A stretch of DNA of 64,000 nt from Paludibacterium yongneupense DSM 18731. Lineage in GTDB: Bacteria; Pseudomonadota; Gammaproteobacteria; Burkholderiales; Chromobacteriaceae. Shown here piece by piece: positions 19,274 to 28,339 of the stretch (its first letter is position 1; every line of letters begins with the position of its first letter). The stretch spans positions 27,430 to 91,429 of the forward strand of contig NZ_KE383962.1 in assembly GCF_000422925.1 (NCBI RefSeq). Reading direction: 5' to 3'. The position numbers were made by a program, and so were the translations under genes. The notes below the pieces were generated by a model. That model ran no database searches. It saw nothing but the letters and a program-made list of their open reading frames with translations, and was not told the origin of the DNA.

Positions 19274-20350
19274 CTAAGGCCTGCTCTCCAGGTATTGCAT
19301 TGGATCGACCGGGATACCGAAACGACGGACCTCGAAGTGCAGCTTGACCTGGTCGGCGTCGGTATTGCCCATCTTGGCGATCTTCTGCCCTTTTTTGACT
19401 GTTTGACCCTCCTTTACCAGAAGCTGACTGTTATGTGCATATGCCGAGAGGTAGGTTTTGTTGTGTTTGATAATGATAAGCTTGCCATACCCTCGTAAAC
19501 CGTTGCCGCTGTATACCACCGTGCCATCACCCGCAGCCACGACGGCCTGGCCTGGGGTGCCACCAATGTCGATACCTTTATTGCTGTCCGAGTAGCCGCG
19601 TAGAACCTTGCCATCGGTCGGCCACAACCAGTTCAGCTTGTCGTCGCTGCCGCTTTGCGGCGCGCTGCTATCGTTTTTGCTCTTGGGTGAAGGCAGGACG
19701 ATGGTCGTGCGCGCCGGCGAACTGGCTGTCGCCGGGATCGTCGTGGCGTGCGCGGTCGTCGTCCGCTCGCTGCTGCGTCCTTCGCTCTGGGCGGCCAGGC
19801 TGCGCCGCGCCTCTTCAGAGTAAGGCAACTTCAGTGCCTTCGGGTAATTCTTGACGTTAGCATCTGCCGATGATGCCGGCGCTACCGTCGTCGTTGCCGC
19901 CGCGGCGGCAGCCGGAGCCGTCTGAGCGGGCGCAGCTGGCGCAACGGGTGCCTGGCCTTCGCCATCCGGCGGCGTCAGCCGCAATACTTGTCCCACCTTG
20001 ATGGTGGTGTCGCTCATATTGTTCCAGGCCGCGACCTGTTGGTATTTGAGGCCGTGGTTGAGCGAGATGCGGAACAGATTCTCGCCCGGTTGCACTACAT
20101 GCGTCTTTTCGTGCCTGTCGGTCGCGGACGCCGCCAGCGGGCTGGCCCTGACCGGAGCGACGGCCTGATACGGTGCCGTCTGCGCGTTGCCGTCGGCCTG
20201 CGTACGCACCGCAGGCGGCGCGGTCCTGGTGCTGACCGCGGCACCCGATTCCACGGGGGCCGCCTGTTGCACGAAGCTGCTGCAGCCGCTCAGCAAGGGG
20301 AGAGCGATACCCGCAGCAATGCAAATGTTCCAATGGAGTCTTTTACCCAT
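19274..20350 (-). CDS. nlpD: NlpD-type lipoprotein, LysM plus LytM (M23-like) domains
   Basis: Activates a periplasmic amidase during septal peptidoglycan splitting. The 358-residue protein has a lipoprotein signal ending LLSGC, a LysM domain (about 83-127, [21 protein letters not shown]), an Ala/Thr/Pro-rich low-complexity linker and a C-terminal LytM domain. Residues at the metal site ([10 protein letters not shown] instead of HxxxD) show a degenerate, non-hydrolytic LytM, as in E. coli NlpD. No Shine-Dalgarno is visible before ATG 20350, and the candidate promoter would start the transcript only a few bases upstream. Confidence 0.93.
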   Translation of the reverse strand: MGKRLHWNICIAAGIALPLLSGCSSFVQQAAPVESGAAVSTRTAPPAVRTQADGNAQTAPYQAVAPVRASPLAASATDRHEKTHVVQPGENLFRISLNHGLKYQQVAAWNNMSDTTIKVGQVLRLTPPDGEGQAPVAPAAPAQTAPAAAAAATTTVAPASSADANVKNYPKALKLPYSEEARRSLAAQSEGRSSERTTTAHATTIPATASSPARTTIVLPSPKSKNDSSAPQSGSDDKLNWLWPTDGKVLRGYSDSNKGIDIGGTPGQAVVAAGDGTVVYSGNGLRGYGKLIIIKHNKTYLSAYAHNSQLLVKEGQTVKKGQKIAKMGNTDADQVKLHFEVRRFGIPVDPMQYLESRP

Positions 20351-20359
20351 TTGTAGAAT

Positions 20360-20388
20360 TTTATAAGCCAGTTGGTTCGATTTGTAAA
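20360..20388 (-). promoter_or_regulatory. Candidate sigma-70 promoter of nlpD-rpoS
   Basis: On the minus strand TTTACA (20388-20383) and TATAAA (20365-20360) stand 17 bases apart, each with one mismatch to consensus. Initiation near 20353 would leave almost no leader before the nlpD ATG, consistent with the absence of a ribosome-binding site. Confidence 0.55.
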
Positions 20389-20444
20389 TTGTCAGACAAT
20401 AAGATCCTGTCGTTTAGACGGTAAATCTTATAGATCAGTGTGTT

Positions 20445-21113
20445 TTAGTTGCGGCCCGGCAACAACGGCACGAATTTGACCGGATCGAGCCGGGTTTTCT
20501 GCAGTCCCTGCGGGGTATTCTCGATATGCCACAGGTGCTGCTCTGCATCGCCCATCGGCATGATCAGGCGGCCGCCGGCGGCTAGTTGCGCGATGAGGGC
20601 CTCCGGTACGGCGCGGGCCGCCGCCGTCATGATGATGCCGTCGAATGGCGCGGCTTCCGGCAGGCCGAAGTGGCCGTCGCCATGCACGAGCCGCGCGTGG
20701 ACCAGCCGCGCCGCACGCAGGTTCTGTCTTGCTTTGTCCAGTAAAGCGCCGAGACGTTCAATCGAAAACACATCGACTCCCAATTTAAGCAGCACCGCGG
20801 TCTGATAGCCGCAGCCGGTTCCTATTTCAAGAATCTTGCCGCCATGCTTGCCCGCAAGCAGCAATTCGGACATGCGAGCCACGGTCAACGGTTGCGAGAT
20901 GGTCTGGGCATGCCCGATGGGCAGCGATACATCGTCATAGGCCCGGGTCGCCAGGGCCTGATCGACAAACAGATGACGCGGCACCTCGTACATGGCTGCC
21001 AGGACACGCTCGTCCTTGATGCCCGCCTGACGCAGGCGGTCGACCATACGCATGCGCGTACGATCGGAAAGCATGCCGTAATCCTGACGCTGAGGAGTCA
21101 GCCGTGCAGCCAT
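20445..21113 (-). CDS. pcm: Protein-L-isoaspartate O-methyltransferase
   Basis: Methylates isoaspartyl residues so that age-damaged proteins can be repaired. The 222-residue Rossmann-fold enzyme shows [17 protein letters not shown] (substrate binding) and [15 protein letters not shown] (SAM motif I). The chosen ATG overlaps surE by 16 bases. A second ATG at 21074, with AGGA upstream, would give 209 residues, close to E. coli Pcm (208), so the start is uncertain. Second gene of surE-pcm-nlpD-rpoS. Confidence 0.93.
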   Translation of the reverse strand: MAARLTPQRQDYGMLSDRTRMRMVDRLRQAGIKDERVLAAMYEVPRHLFVDQALATRAYDDVSLPIGHAQTISQPLTVARMSELLLAGKHGGKILEIGTGCGYQTAVLLKLGVDVFSIERLGALLDKARQNLRAARLVHARLVHGDGHFGLPEAAPFDGIIMTAAARAVPEALIAQLAAGGRLIMPMGDAEQHLWHIENTPQGLQKTRLDPVKFVPLLPGRN

Positions 21114-21841
21114 GTATTGATTCCATCCAGTTGGCCATATGCTGTCAGGTCCAGCGACAGCGGCGTGATCGAGACCGTGTTGTTGGCGAGCGCCCAGAAG
21201 TCGGTCCCTTCTCTGGAATCTTGCGCCGCACCCACCGGGCCCACCCAGTATACCGTTTCGCCGCGCGGATTCATTGCTTTGATCACGGGTTCCGCCTGAT
21301 GGCGACGACCGAGTCGGGTCACGCTCATGCCCCTGATCATCTCATAGGGTATGTCGGGCACGTTGACGTTGAGCAGAACCGGGGTGGTCAGCGGTTTGCG
21401 CCGGATATGGGCGAGCAGGTCTTCCACCACCCGGCCCGCGGTCGCGAAGTGTTCGCCGCTATGCCCTGCCAGCGATACCGCGATCGAAGGAATGCCGAGC
21501 AGGAAGCCCTCGGTGGCTGCGGCCACCGTACCCGAGTACAAGGTGTCTTCGCCGGCATTGGCGCCGTGGTTGATTCCGGCGAAAACCATATCGGGTCTTT
21601 CGTCGAGCAGGCCGGTGACCGCCAGGTGCACGCAATCCGTCGGGGTGCCGTTGACATAGTTAAAGCCGGAGGCGGATTGACGCAGGCGCAAGGGGCGATC
21701 CAGGGTCAGCGAGTTACTGGCGCCGCTGCGGTCCTGTTCCGGGGCCACAACGATGATCTCGCCATGGGAGGAGAGGGTCTGAGCCAGCATGGCCAGCCCG
21801 GGAGCAAAATAGCCATCATCGTTGCTGATCAAAAATTTCAT
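21098..21841 (-). CDS. surE: 5'/3'-nucleotidase SurE
   Basis: A divalent-metal nucleotidase/exopolyphosphatase that hydrolyses nucleoside monophosphates, linked to stress survival. In the 247-residue protein the metal site is clear: [12 protein letters not shown] (paired Asp), RSGASNSLT (Ser) and [21 protein letters not shown] (Asn). First gene of the minus-strand stress operon. Confidence 0.96.
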   Translation of the reverse strand: MKFLISNDDGYFAPGLAMLAQTLSSHGEIIVVAPEQDRSGASNSLTLDRPLRLRQSASGFNYVNGTPTDCVHLAVTGLLDERPDMVFAGINHGANAGEDTLYSGTVAAATEGFLLGIPSIAVSLAGHSGEHFATAGRVVEDLLAHIRRKPLTTPVLLNVNVPDIPYEMIRGMSVTRLGRRHQAEPVIKAMNPRGETVYWVGPVGAAQDSREGTDFWALANNTVSITPLSLDLTAYGQLDGINTWLHG

Positions 21842-21913
21842 GCGTTCTTATCCTGATGTATTGCGAGATTGTAGCTCCGGGTGTGAGGCGGCGAAACCGT
21901 GAAACGCGGAACC

Positions 21914-21946
21914 AAAAAAAACCCGCCAGGTCTCAGGCGGGTTTTT
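21914..21946 (-). terminator. Intrinsic terminator of nadA
   Basis: ACCCGCC (21921-21927) pairs with GGCGGGT (21936-21942) around an 8-base loop. Read on the minus strand it is followed by an eight-base T-run, canonical for nadA. The plus strand also has a short T-run. Confidence 0.88.
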
Positions 21947-21963
21947 GGGGGGGCAGGCTGGTC

Positions 21964-22881
21964 TCAGGCATAGTAGCGGGCGCTGAATTCGAGCATGCGT
22001 TCGATCGGCGCGCGCGCGCTCGCCATTTCGGACTCGCCCAGATAGTCGATGAGCAAGCCATCGCCCTGCTGCGCGCGTTTGACCGCCTCGACCGTATTCA
22101 TCTTCATATAAGGACAGGAATTGCACTGGCAGCCGGCATAGATCGGTGCCTGGCGCAGGTCGAGGTCGGGCCGGGCCAGGCCCATGTTGTACAGGATGCC
22201 GTCTTCGGTGGCGACGAAAATGACGTCGGTCGTGCTGCCCTGATACTCGCGCACCCAGTTGAGCATGCCCGAGGTCGAGCCGACATAGCCGGCGCGCTTG
22301 AGTACGGGGAGCGGGCTTTCCGGGTGCGCGATCAGGTGCGCGGCTCCTGAGACAGCACCGAGCGCCTCGTCCAGAGCGGCTTCATTGAAGCGGTCGTGGA
22401 CTTCGCATACGGCAGACCACAGGGGCATGTCGTAACCGTATTGGAAGTTCAGGTATGCGCCCATATTCCGGTCAGGGGAGAAGATGACTTGCTTGCCCTC
22501 TGCGTAGAGGTGCGCAATGATGTCATCGACATTGCGGCTGGTGACGATCCAGTCCGACAGCGCCTTGTGCTCGGCGCTGGAGTTTATATAGGAGACGTGA
22601 ACGTGGTCGGGATAACTGTTGCGCCACTTCTTCAGGGCCGCAACATCCGTCTGCGTGACCAGCGAACAGGTCGAACCGGCATCCGGTAGAATGACCTTCG
22701 CCGCTGGATTCAGTATCTTGGCGGTTTCCGCCATGAAGCGCACCCCGGCAAAAACGATGACATCGGCGTCCGCTTCGCGAGCGAACAGGGATAGCTCCAG
22801 GCTGTCGCCGACCTTGTCGGCCATTTGCTGGATTTCCGGTTGGGTGTAATAGTGTGCGAGTGTGACGACACGTTTCGTCAT
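21964..22881 (-). CDS. nadA: Quinolinate synthase NadA (short form)
   Basis: Condenses iminoaspartate with dihydroxyacetone phosphate to quinolinate in NAD synthesis, using a [4Fe-4S] cluster. Active-site HYY occurs at LAHYYTQPEIQ, and the three cluster cysteines lie in GSTCSLV, AVCEVH and CNSCPYMKMN. At 305 residues it resembles the compact, Thermotoga-like form and lacks the N-terminal extension of E. coli NadA (347). The frame is open to 22965, but ATG 22881 follows an AGGAG and starts at the usual place for the short form. Confidence 0.92.
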   Translation of the reverse strand: MTKRVVTLAHYYTQPEIQQMADKVGDSLELSLFAREADADVIVFAGVRFMAETAKILNPAAKVILPDAGSTCSLVTQTDVAALKKWRNSYPDHVHVSYINSSAEHKALSDWIVTSRNVDDIIAHLYAEGKQVIFSPDRNMGAYLNFQYGYDMPLWSAVCEVHDRFNEAALDEALGAVSGAAHLIAHPESPLPVLKRAGYVGSTSGMLNWVREYQGSTTDVIFVATEDGILYNMGLARPDLDLRQAPIYAGCQCNSCPYMKMNTVEAVKRAQQGDGLLIDYLGESEMASARAPIERMLEFSARYYA

Positions 22882-23075
22882 GGTCGGTTTGCTCCTGTCG
22901 CGGCATGGCGCGGCAGCTATAAATGATTGTTGCCGAACATGAAAGAGTAACAATAATGCCGACATTGCGCTACAGGATAATCGTCTGCCGCGATCGCGCG
23001 GGCCGGGCGGCGCCGCTCGGTTAGCGGCGTGTTCCGGGCGCGGCTTCGCCAGCCGTTTCGCTTTCCAGCATTGGG

Positions 23076-25760
23076 ATGAGTGCCATGAAACCGCATTATC
23101 TGACCCCGCTGTTCTCCCCGCGCAATGTAGCCGTCGTTGGCGCCAGCGATACGCCCGGTTCGATAGGGCAGGCCGTGTTCGCCAATTTGCTGGCAGGCAA
23201 TTTCCAGGGCCATCTGTACCCGGTCAACCTGAACCACAAGGTGGTCGGCGGCATGCTGGCCCAGTCCTCGGTGCGCGCCATCGAGGGGCCGCTGGATATG
23301 GTGGTGATAACCACCGCGTTGCGCACCCTGCCTTCGATCATGAAGGACTGCGGGAAGAAAGGGGTGGCGGCGGTGCTGCTGGCCAAGGAGTTCGCCGACA
23401 GCTTGCGACTTGAGCGCGAGTATCTCGACGAGTCGTTGCGAATTGCGCGCCAGTACGGCATCCGGGTGCTGGGACCGAATGTCTTCGGATTGATCCGCCC
23501 GGTGGCCGGCTTCAACGCCAGCAACTATGTCAGCCCGGTCCGCCCGGGCAATCTGGCGCTGGTATCGCAGTCAAGCGCGCTGTGTACCGCCATGCTGGAC
23601 TGGGCGGAAAGCCAGGATATCGGGTTTTCCAGCGTGGTGTCGGTGGGGGAGGCGCTCGATGTCGATTTCGGTGAAATCCTCGATTATCTGGTAGCTGACA
23701 GCTTTACCCAGGGTATTTTGTTGCATATCCACCACATTCACGATGCACGGCGCTTCATGAGCGCCTTGCGCTCGGCGGCACGCACCAAGCCGGTTGTCGT
23801 AATCAAGTCAGGGCGCTATGAGGACGACATAACCGGCCTCACCCACGCCAGCAATCTGGTCGCCAGCGGCGATGTTTTTGACTCCGCGCTGGCGCGCGCC
23901 GGGGTACTGCGCGTCAGTACCTTCGCGCAGTTGTTCACCGCCGCGCGCGTACTGGCAGCCAACTACCGCGTCCAGGGGCGAAGGCTCGCCATCGTGACCA
24001 ATGGTGCCGGTCCCGGCGTGCTGGCGGCCGACAGCGTTGTCAGCTACGGACTGGAACTTGCGCGCTTGAGCGCGCCCACCCTCGAATTGCTGAACCAGGT
24101 GCTCCCGCGCAACTGGTCGGGAAAGAATCCGCTCGACATCATCGGAGATGCGAGCCCGATGCGTTTTCGTACTGCCGCCAAAGCCTGTCTGGATGACCCG
24201 CAGGTCGATGGGGTGCTGGTGATTTTCACACCGCAAGCCGGTACCGATCATCAGACCACCGCTCAATTGATGGTCGGTCTGCAGCGCGAGTCGAGCAAGC
24301 CGCTGCTGTTGTCCTGGCTCGGCGATTCCAAGGTGTCATCCAGTCGGGAACTGTTCGCCAAGGCGCACTCGGCCCATTTCAACGCGCCCGAACTCGCGAT
24401 CGAAGTGTTCCGTAATTTGGCCGCCTACCATCATAATCAGCAACTGCTGTTGCAGACCCCGGGGCCGTTGGACAGCAAGCGTGAGCAACCCGATATCGAG
24501 CGCGCGCGCGCGCTCATTTCGCGGGCGCTGGCCGAGGGGCGCAACATTCTCTCCGAGCGTGAATCGAAGCAACTGCTGGCAACGTTCAATATTCCGGTGA
24601 ATCCTACCGTGCTCGCGCACACTGCCGACGAAGCCGCCGTGCAGGCGGCCTCAATTTCCTACCCGGTGGTGCTCAAGATCGATTCGCCGGATATCTTTTA
24701 CAAGTCGGATGTCGGCGGGGTGGAACTGAACATCAGCAACGAAGCGACGTTGCGTACGGCGTTCGCCGACATCATCGAGCGCACGCGACAGGCGCGTCCC
24801 GATGCCCGGATCGAAGGGGTGTCGGTGCAGCCTATGCACCGGCGCCGTTTTGCGCGTGAGATCATGGTCGGTGTGTCGCATGACAGAGTGTTCGGTCCGG
24901 TCATAACCTTCGGGGCTGGCGGCATCGCGGTCGAAGTGATGCAGGACCGCGCTCTGGCCTTGCCGCCGCTGAACGATTATCTGGTCAACTACATGATCAG
25001 CCGCACCCGTGTGAGCCGGCTGCTCGGTCCGTTCAAGAATATGCCCCCGGCGGATCGCCCGGCTCTGGAGGCCGTCCTGCTGCATGTCTCCGAGATGGTG
25101 TGTGAGTTGCCTGAAATACGCGAGATGGATATCAATCCACTGCTGGCCGATGAGCACGGAGTGATCGCGCTTGATGCGCGCATCATCGTCGAGCCGGCTC
25201 GGCCGGACAGGAAACGCTATGGGCACATGGCCATCATGCCGTATCCCTCGCATATGGCAAAAACGCTGGCGCTGGATGACGGTACGCCGGTCACCATCCG
25301 TCCTGTACGGCCCGAGGACGCGCAGATGCAGCAGGCTTTCGTGCGCGAATTGTCGGAAGAAAGCCGCTACAACCGCTATATGTCGAGCATCAAGCAGCTG
25401 TCGCAAAGCATGTTGGTGCGTTTCACGCAGCTGGATTATGACCGCGAGATGGCACTGGCCATGATTCACGAGGCGGATGGTGTCGAAGAACAGATGGCGG
25501 TGGCGCGCTTTATCACCGATCCAGACAACGAAGGCTGCGAATTCGCCCTGGAGGTGGCCGATCGCTGGCAAGGTCACGGCATCGGCAACGTTTTGATGGA
25601 AGCCCTGTTCAATGCCGCGCGGGAGCAGGGGCTGAAAGTGATGCGGGGCGAGGTACTGGCCGGCAACAAGGGCATGCTGAAACTGATGCGCAAGCTGGGC
25701 TTCAGCGTAGAGGTTCACCCCGAAGACCGCTCGCTCACTATCGTCACCAAGCCTCTTTGA
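23076..25760 (+). CDS. PatZ/YfiQ-type protein lysine acetyltransferase
   Basis: Acetylates lysines, classically inactivating acetyl-CoA synthetase. The 894-residue protein (E. coli PatZ 886) has a CoA-binding Rossmann domain (PRNVAVVGASDTPGSIG), a succinyl-CoA-synthetase-like region, an ATP-grasp domain (about 485-710) with LKIDSPDIFYKSDVGGV, and a C-terminal GNAT domain (about 735-890) with DRWQGHGIGNVLMEAL as the acetyl-CoA loop. The ADP-forming acyl-CoA synthetase part is thought to be regulatory in this family. A second ATG lies at 23085. Divergent from nadA. Confidence 0.9.
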   Translation: MSAMKPHYLTPLFSPRNVAVVGASDTPGSIGQAVFANLLAGNFQGHLYPVNLNHKVVGGMLAQSSVRAIEGPLDMVVITTALRTLPSIMKDCGKKGVAAVLLAKEFADSLRLEREYLDESLRIARQYGIRVLGPNVFGLIRPVAGFNASNYVSPVRPGNLALVSQSSALCTAMLDWAESQDIGFSSVVSVGEALDVDFGEILDYLVADSFTQGILLHIHHIHDARRFMSALRSAARTKPVVVIKSGRYEDDITGLTHASNLVASGDVFDSALARAGVLRVSTFAQLFTAARVLAANYRVQGRRLAIVTNGAGPGVLAADSVVSYGLELARLSAPTLELLNQVLPRNWSGKNPLDIIGDASPMRFRTAAKACLDDPQVDGVLVIFTPQAGTDHQTTAQLMVGLQRESSKPLLLSWLGDSKVSSSRELFAKAHSAHFNAPELAIEVFRNLAAYHHNQQLLLQTPGPLDSKREQPDIERARALISRALAEGRNILSERESKQLLATFNIPVNPTVLAHTADEAAVQAASISYPVVLKIDSPDIFYKSDVGGVELNISNEATLRTAFADIIERTRQARPDARIEGVSVQPMHRRRFAREIMVGVSHDRVFGPVITFGAGGIAVEVMQDRALALPPLNDYLVNYMISRTRVSRLLGPFKNMPPADRPALEAVLLHVSEMVCELPEIREMDINPLLADEHGVIALDARIIVEPARPDRKRYGHMAIMPYPSHMAKTLALDDGTPVTIRPVRPEDAQMQQAFVRELSEESRYNRYMSSIKQLSQSMLVRFTQLDYDREMALAMIHEADGVEEQMAVARFITDPDNEGCEFALEVADRWQGHGIGNVLMEALFNAAREQGLKVMRGEVLAGNKGMLKLMRKLGFSVEVHPEDRSLTIVTKPL

Positions 25761-25791
25761 CCGTATATCGGGGGAATCTCGCAATAAGCGC

Positions 25792-25821
25792 TTGCCAGAT
25801 AAGGGAAAACTGCCCTAAAAT
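25792..25821 (+). promoter_or_regulatory. Candidate promoter of rpsP-rimM-trmD-rplS
   Basis: TTGCCA (25792-25797) and TAAAAT (25816-25821) are 18 bases apart, each with one mismatch to consensus, ending 44 bases before rpsP. Confidence 0.6.
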
Positions 25822-25865
25822 CGTGGGCTTTTCTACGATCCCGTTTTTATCAAGGACAATCGACA

Positions 25866-26117
25866 ATGGTAGTGATTCGTCTGGCACGCGGCGGCTCCAA
25901 GAACCGTCCGTTCTACAATATCGTGGTGACCGATTCGCGCAACCGTCGTGACGGCCGCTTCATCGAACGCCTTGGCTTCTACAATCCGGTTGCCAACGAC
26001 AAGGAAGAACGCGTTCGCGTTGCCCTGGATCGTGTTAACCACTGGGTTAACGTCGGCGCCCAACTGTCCGATACCGTCGCTCGTCTGCTCAAAGAGCAGC
26101 CGGCCGTCGCAGCCTGA
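25866..26117 (+). CDS. rpsP: Small-subunit ribosomal protein S16
   Basis: The 83-residue protein (E. coli 82) opens with [19 protein letters not shown] and [14 protein letters not shown], as all S16 proteins do. It binds 16S rRNA early in 30S assembly. First gene of the conserved rpsP-rimM-trmD-rplS operon. Confidence 0.98.
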   Translation: MVVIRLARGGSKNRPFYNIVVTDSRNRRDGRFIERLGFYNPVANDKEERVRVALDRVNHWVNVGAQLSDTVARLLKEQPAVAA

Positions 26118-26140
26118 TTCCGTCGCCGGAAGCAGGGCAC

Positions 26141-26647
26141 ATGCGCAACGACGAGCTCGTGGTAATGGGGTTTGTGCGTGGCGCTTTTGGTGTCCGCGGC
26201 TGGGTCAAGGTCCAGGCCGACACCGAATATGCCGACAGCCTTTTCGACTATCCGGTCTGGTGGCTGGGTAAGGGCGAAGACTGGCGGCCATATGCATTTG
26301 AAGAAGGCGCCGTTCATACCAAAGGCCTTGCGGCCCGGTTGAAAGGTGTCGAGGGCCGCGAAGCGGCCGAAGCGATGCGCGGCATGCAGATTGCCGTTCC
26401 GCGCAGCGAACTGCCTCCTCCTGACGAAGACGAATACTACTGGGCCGATCTGATCGGTCTTGAAGTGTTCAATGCCGACGGCGTACGCCTCGGTAGTGTC
26501 AGTGAACTGATGGAGACCGGCGCCAACGATGTATTGGTGGTCGACGATGGCGATAGCCGCCGGCTGATCCCCTTCGTCGATGCCGTCGTCGGTAGCGTCG
26601 ATCTCGAAGCCCGCCGCATTGAGGTGGACTGGGGTGTCGACTACTGA
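26141..26647 (+). CDS. rimM: 16S rRNA processing factor RimM
   Basis: An assembly chaperone that binds S19 and helps mature the 3' domain of 16S rRNA. The 168-residue protein has an N-terminal RimM barrel ([18 protein letters not shown]) and a PRC-barrel from about residue 95 ([16 protein letters not shown]) ending with LIPFVDAVV and the C-terminal WGVDY. Its TGA shares one base with the trmD ATG. Confidence 0.96.
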   Translation: MRNDELVVMGFVRGAFGVRGWVKVQADTEYADSLFDYPVWWLGKGEDWRPYAFEEGAVHTKGLAARLKGVEGREAAEAMRGMQIAVPRSELPPPDEDEYYWADLIGLEVFNADGVRLGSVSELMETGANDVLVVDDGDSRRLIPFVDAVVGSVDLEARRIEVDWGVDY

Positions 26648-27417
26648 TGCAGATCGATGCGATTTCGCTTTTCCCCGACATGTTCGACGCGGTAACGCGT
26701 GCGGGCGTAAGTCGGCGGGCCCTGGAACTGGGGCTGTGGGGGTTTGCAGCGTGGAATCCGCGTGATTTCACCGAGGACAACCATCGCACCGTCGACGACC
26801 GGCCTTACGGGGGCGGTCCGGGAATGGTGATGTTGAGCGAGCCGCTGGAGAAGTCCATCGCGGCGGCGCGGCTACGACAGCAAGCCGCAGGCGTTGTTGC
26901 CAGTCATGTGGTGTATCTGTCGCCGCAAGGCCGCCCGCTCGACCATGCCAAAGTGGTGGAGCTGTCGCAGCGCCCGGGACTCGTTCTGCTGTGCGGACGA
27001 TACGAGGGCATAGACGAGCGGCTGGTGGCGAGCCACGTCGACGAGGAAATCTCGATTGGCGATTTCGTGCTCTCGGGCGGGGAATTGCCGGCGATGACTG
27101 TGATCGACGCCATTGTCCGACTCCTCCCCGGCGCGCTGAACGATGCGCTGTCGGCGGTAGAGGATTCGTTTGTCGACGGCCTTCTCGATTGCCCGCATTA
27201 CACCCGACCCGAAGAATACAAGGGCATGCGGGTGCCGGATGTGTTGTTGTCCGGCAATCATGCCCTGATCGCCAAATGGCGACTCAAGCAGTCCCTCGGC
27301 AGGACGTGGCAGCGACGCCCCGATCTGCTGGCGGGGCGCAGTTTGACAAAACAGGAGTCTCGGCTGCTGGCTGAGTACCAGCAGGAACAAGACTCCGCAA
27401 AACATCAGGAGCTTTAA
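26647..27417 (+). CDS. trmD: tRNA (guanine-37-N1)-methyltransferase TrmD
   Basis: Makes m1G37 beside the anticodon, preventing +1 frameshifting. The 256-residue SPOUT enzyme has the trefoil-knot SAM site: [24 protein letters not shown] and [15 protein letters not shown]. The final third ([24 protein letters not shown]) is also diagnostic. Translation is coupled to rimM through TGATG, and rplS follows after two bases. Confidence 0.97.
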   Translation: MQIDAISLFPDMFDAVTRAGVSRRALELGLWGFAAWNPRDFTEDNHRTVDDRPYGGGPGMVMLSEPLEKSIAAARLRQQAAGVVASHVVYLSPQGRPLDHAKVVELSQRPGLVLLCGRYEGIDERLVASHVDEEISIGDFVLSGGELPAMTVIDAIVRLLPGALNDALSAVEDSFVDGLLDCPHYTRPEEYKGMRVPDVLLSGNHALIAKWRLKQSLGRTWQRRPDLLAGRSLTKQESRLLAEYQQEQDSAKHQEL

Positions 27418-27419
27418 AC

Positions 27420-27782
27420 ATGGATCTGATCCAGAAACTTGAGCAAGAAGAAATTGCCCGTCTGGGCAAAACCATTCCCGAATTCGCGCCGGGCGATACC
27501 GTTATCGTTCAGGTAAAGGTGAAGGAAGGCAACCGCGAGCGTCTGCAGGCTTACGAAGGTGTGGTGATCGCCAAGCGTAACCGCGGCCTGAACAGCGCCT
27601 TCATCGTACGCAAGATGTCCGCTGGCGAAGGCGTGGAACGTACGTTCCAGACCTACTCCCCGCTGCTGGCCACCATCGAAGTGAAGCGCCGCGGCGACGT
27701 ACGTCGCGCCAAGCTGTACTATCTGCGTGGCCGTACCGGCAAGTCCGCACGTATCAAGGAAAAGCTGTCGTTCAAGAAGTAA
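27420..27782 (+). CDS. rplS: Large-subunit ribosomal protein L19
   Basis: The 120-residue protein lies at the 30S-50S interface. Diagnostic segments are [32 protein letters not shown] and the C-terminal [18 protein letters not shown]. Last gene of the operon, followed by an intrinsic terminator. Confidence 0.98.
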   Translation: MDLIQKLEQEEIARLGKTIPEFAPGDTVIVQVKVKEGNRERLQAYEGVVIAKRNRGLNSAFIVRKMSAGEGVERTFQTYSPLLATIEVKRRGDVRRAKLYYLRGRTGKSARIKEKLSFKK

Positions 27783-27825
27783 TCTTGCAACAGCGGCTTT
27801 ACCGATAGCGTATTTTGCTATCATC

Positions 27826-27854
27826 AAGCGCAAGGCTCCGCCTTGCGCTTTTTT
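27826..27854 (+). terminator. Intrinsic terminator of rpsP-rplS
   Basis: GCGCAAGG (27828-27835) pairs with CCTTGCGC (27841-27848) across CTCCG, extended by an AA/TT pair and ending in TTTTTT (27849-27854). It ends 17 bases before the ogt start. Confidence 0.92.
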
Positions 27855-27871
27855 CATTTGTGGAGACCGCG

Positions 27872-28339
27872 ATGCAGTACAGCGCCGTCATCGCTACGCC
27901 GTTGTGCCGCCTGGGAATCCTGACCCGGGCCGACGCCCTGTTGTCCTTGTCGTTTGTCGATGCCGGGACGGCCTTGCATGAACCTGTGGCCGGTGGGCTT
28001 GAGGCGGAGGTTGCACGCCAGATCGCCTGTTATTTTGCCGATCCGCGCTATGTTTTCAACCTGCCACTGCATCCTGTCGGTACGGACTTCCAGCTGCGGG
28101 TGTGGAGGGCGATCGCCCGGATTCCAGTGGGGGAGACACGGTGCTATCGGGAAGTGGCCAGCGAGGTTGGCAGTATCGCGCGCGCGGTAGGCGGAGCCTG
28201 CGGCCGCAACCCCTTGCCCATTATCGTGCCCTGCCACCGGGTGGTTGCCGCCGCCGGCCCCGGAGGGTTCAATCGCGGTCAGGATCGGCTGATGATGGGC
28301 ATCAAACTGGGGTTGCTGCGGCATGAATACGCGGGATGA
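27872..28339 (+). CDS. ogt: Methylated-DNA--protein-cysteine methyltransferase
   Basis: A suicide enzyme that removes methyl groups from O6-alkylguanine. The 155-residue protein has the catalytic Cys in IIVPCHRVV, a helix-turn-helix around CYREVASEVG, and GFNRGQDRLMMGIK as the active-site Asn region. No Ada regulatory domain is present, hence the Ogt-type name. GGAG precedes ATG 27872. The last 17 bases overlap xerD. Confidence 0.9.
   Translation: MQYSAVIATPLCRLGILTRADALLSLSFVDAGTALHEPVAGGLEAEVARQIACYFADPRYVFNLPLHPVGTDFQLRVWRAIARIPVGETRCYREVASEVGSIARAVGGACGRNPLPIIVPCHRVVAAAGPGGFNRGQDRLMMGIKLGLLRHEYAG

Noticed and set aside
18272-19498. 408-codon plus-strand open frame
   Set aside because: Antisense to rpoS and the end of nlpD; no motif and no ribosome-binding site.
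22882-23075. ATTGTT...AACAAT inverted repeat in the nadA-patZ gap
   Set aside because: Six-base arms about 17 bases apart in an AT-rich stretch are within chance expectation, and I cannot tie them to a known NAD-biosynthesis repressor.
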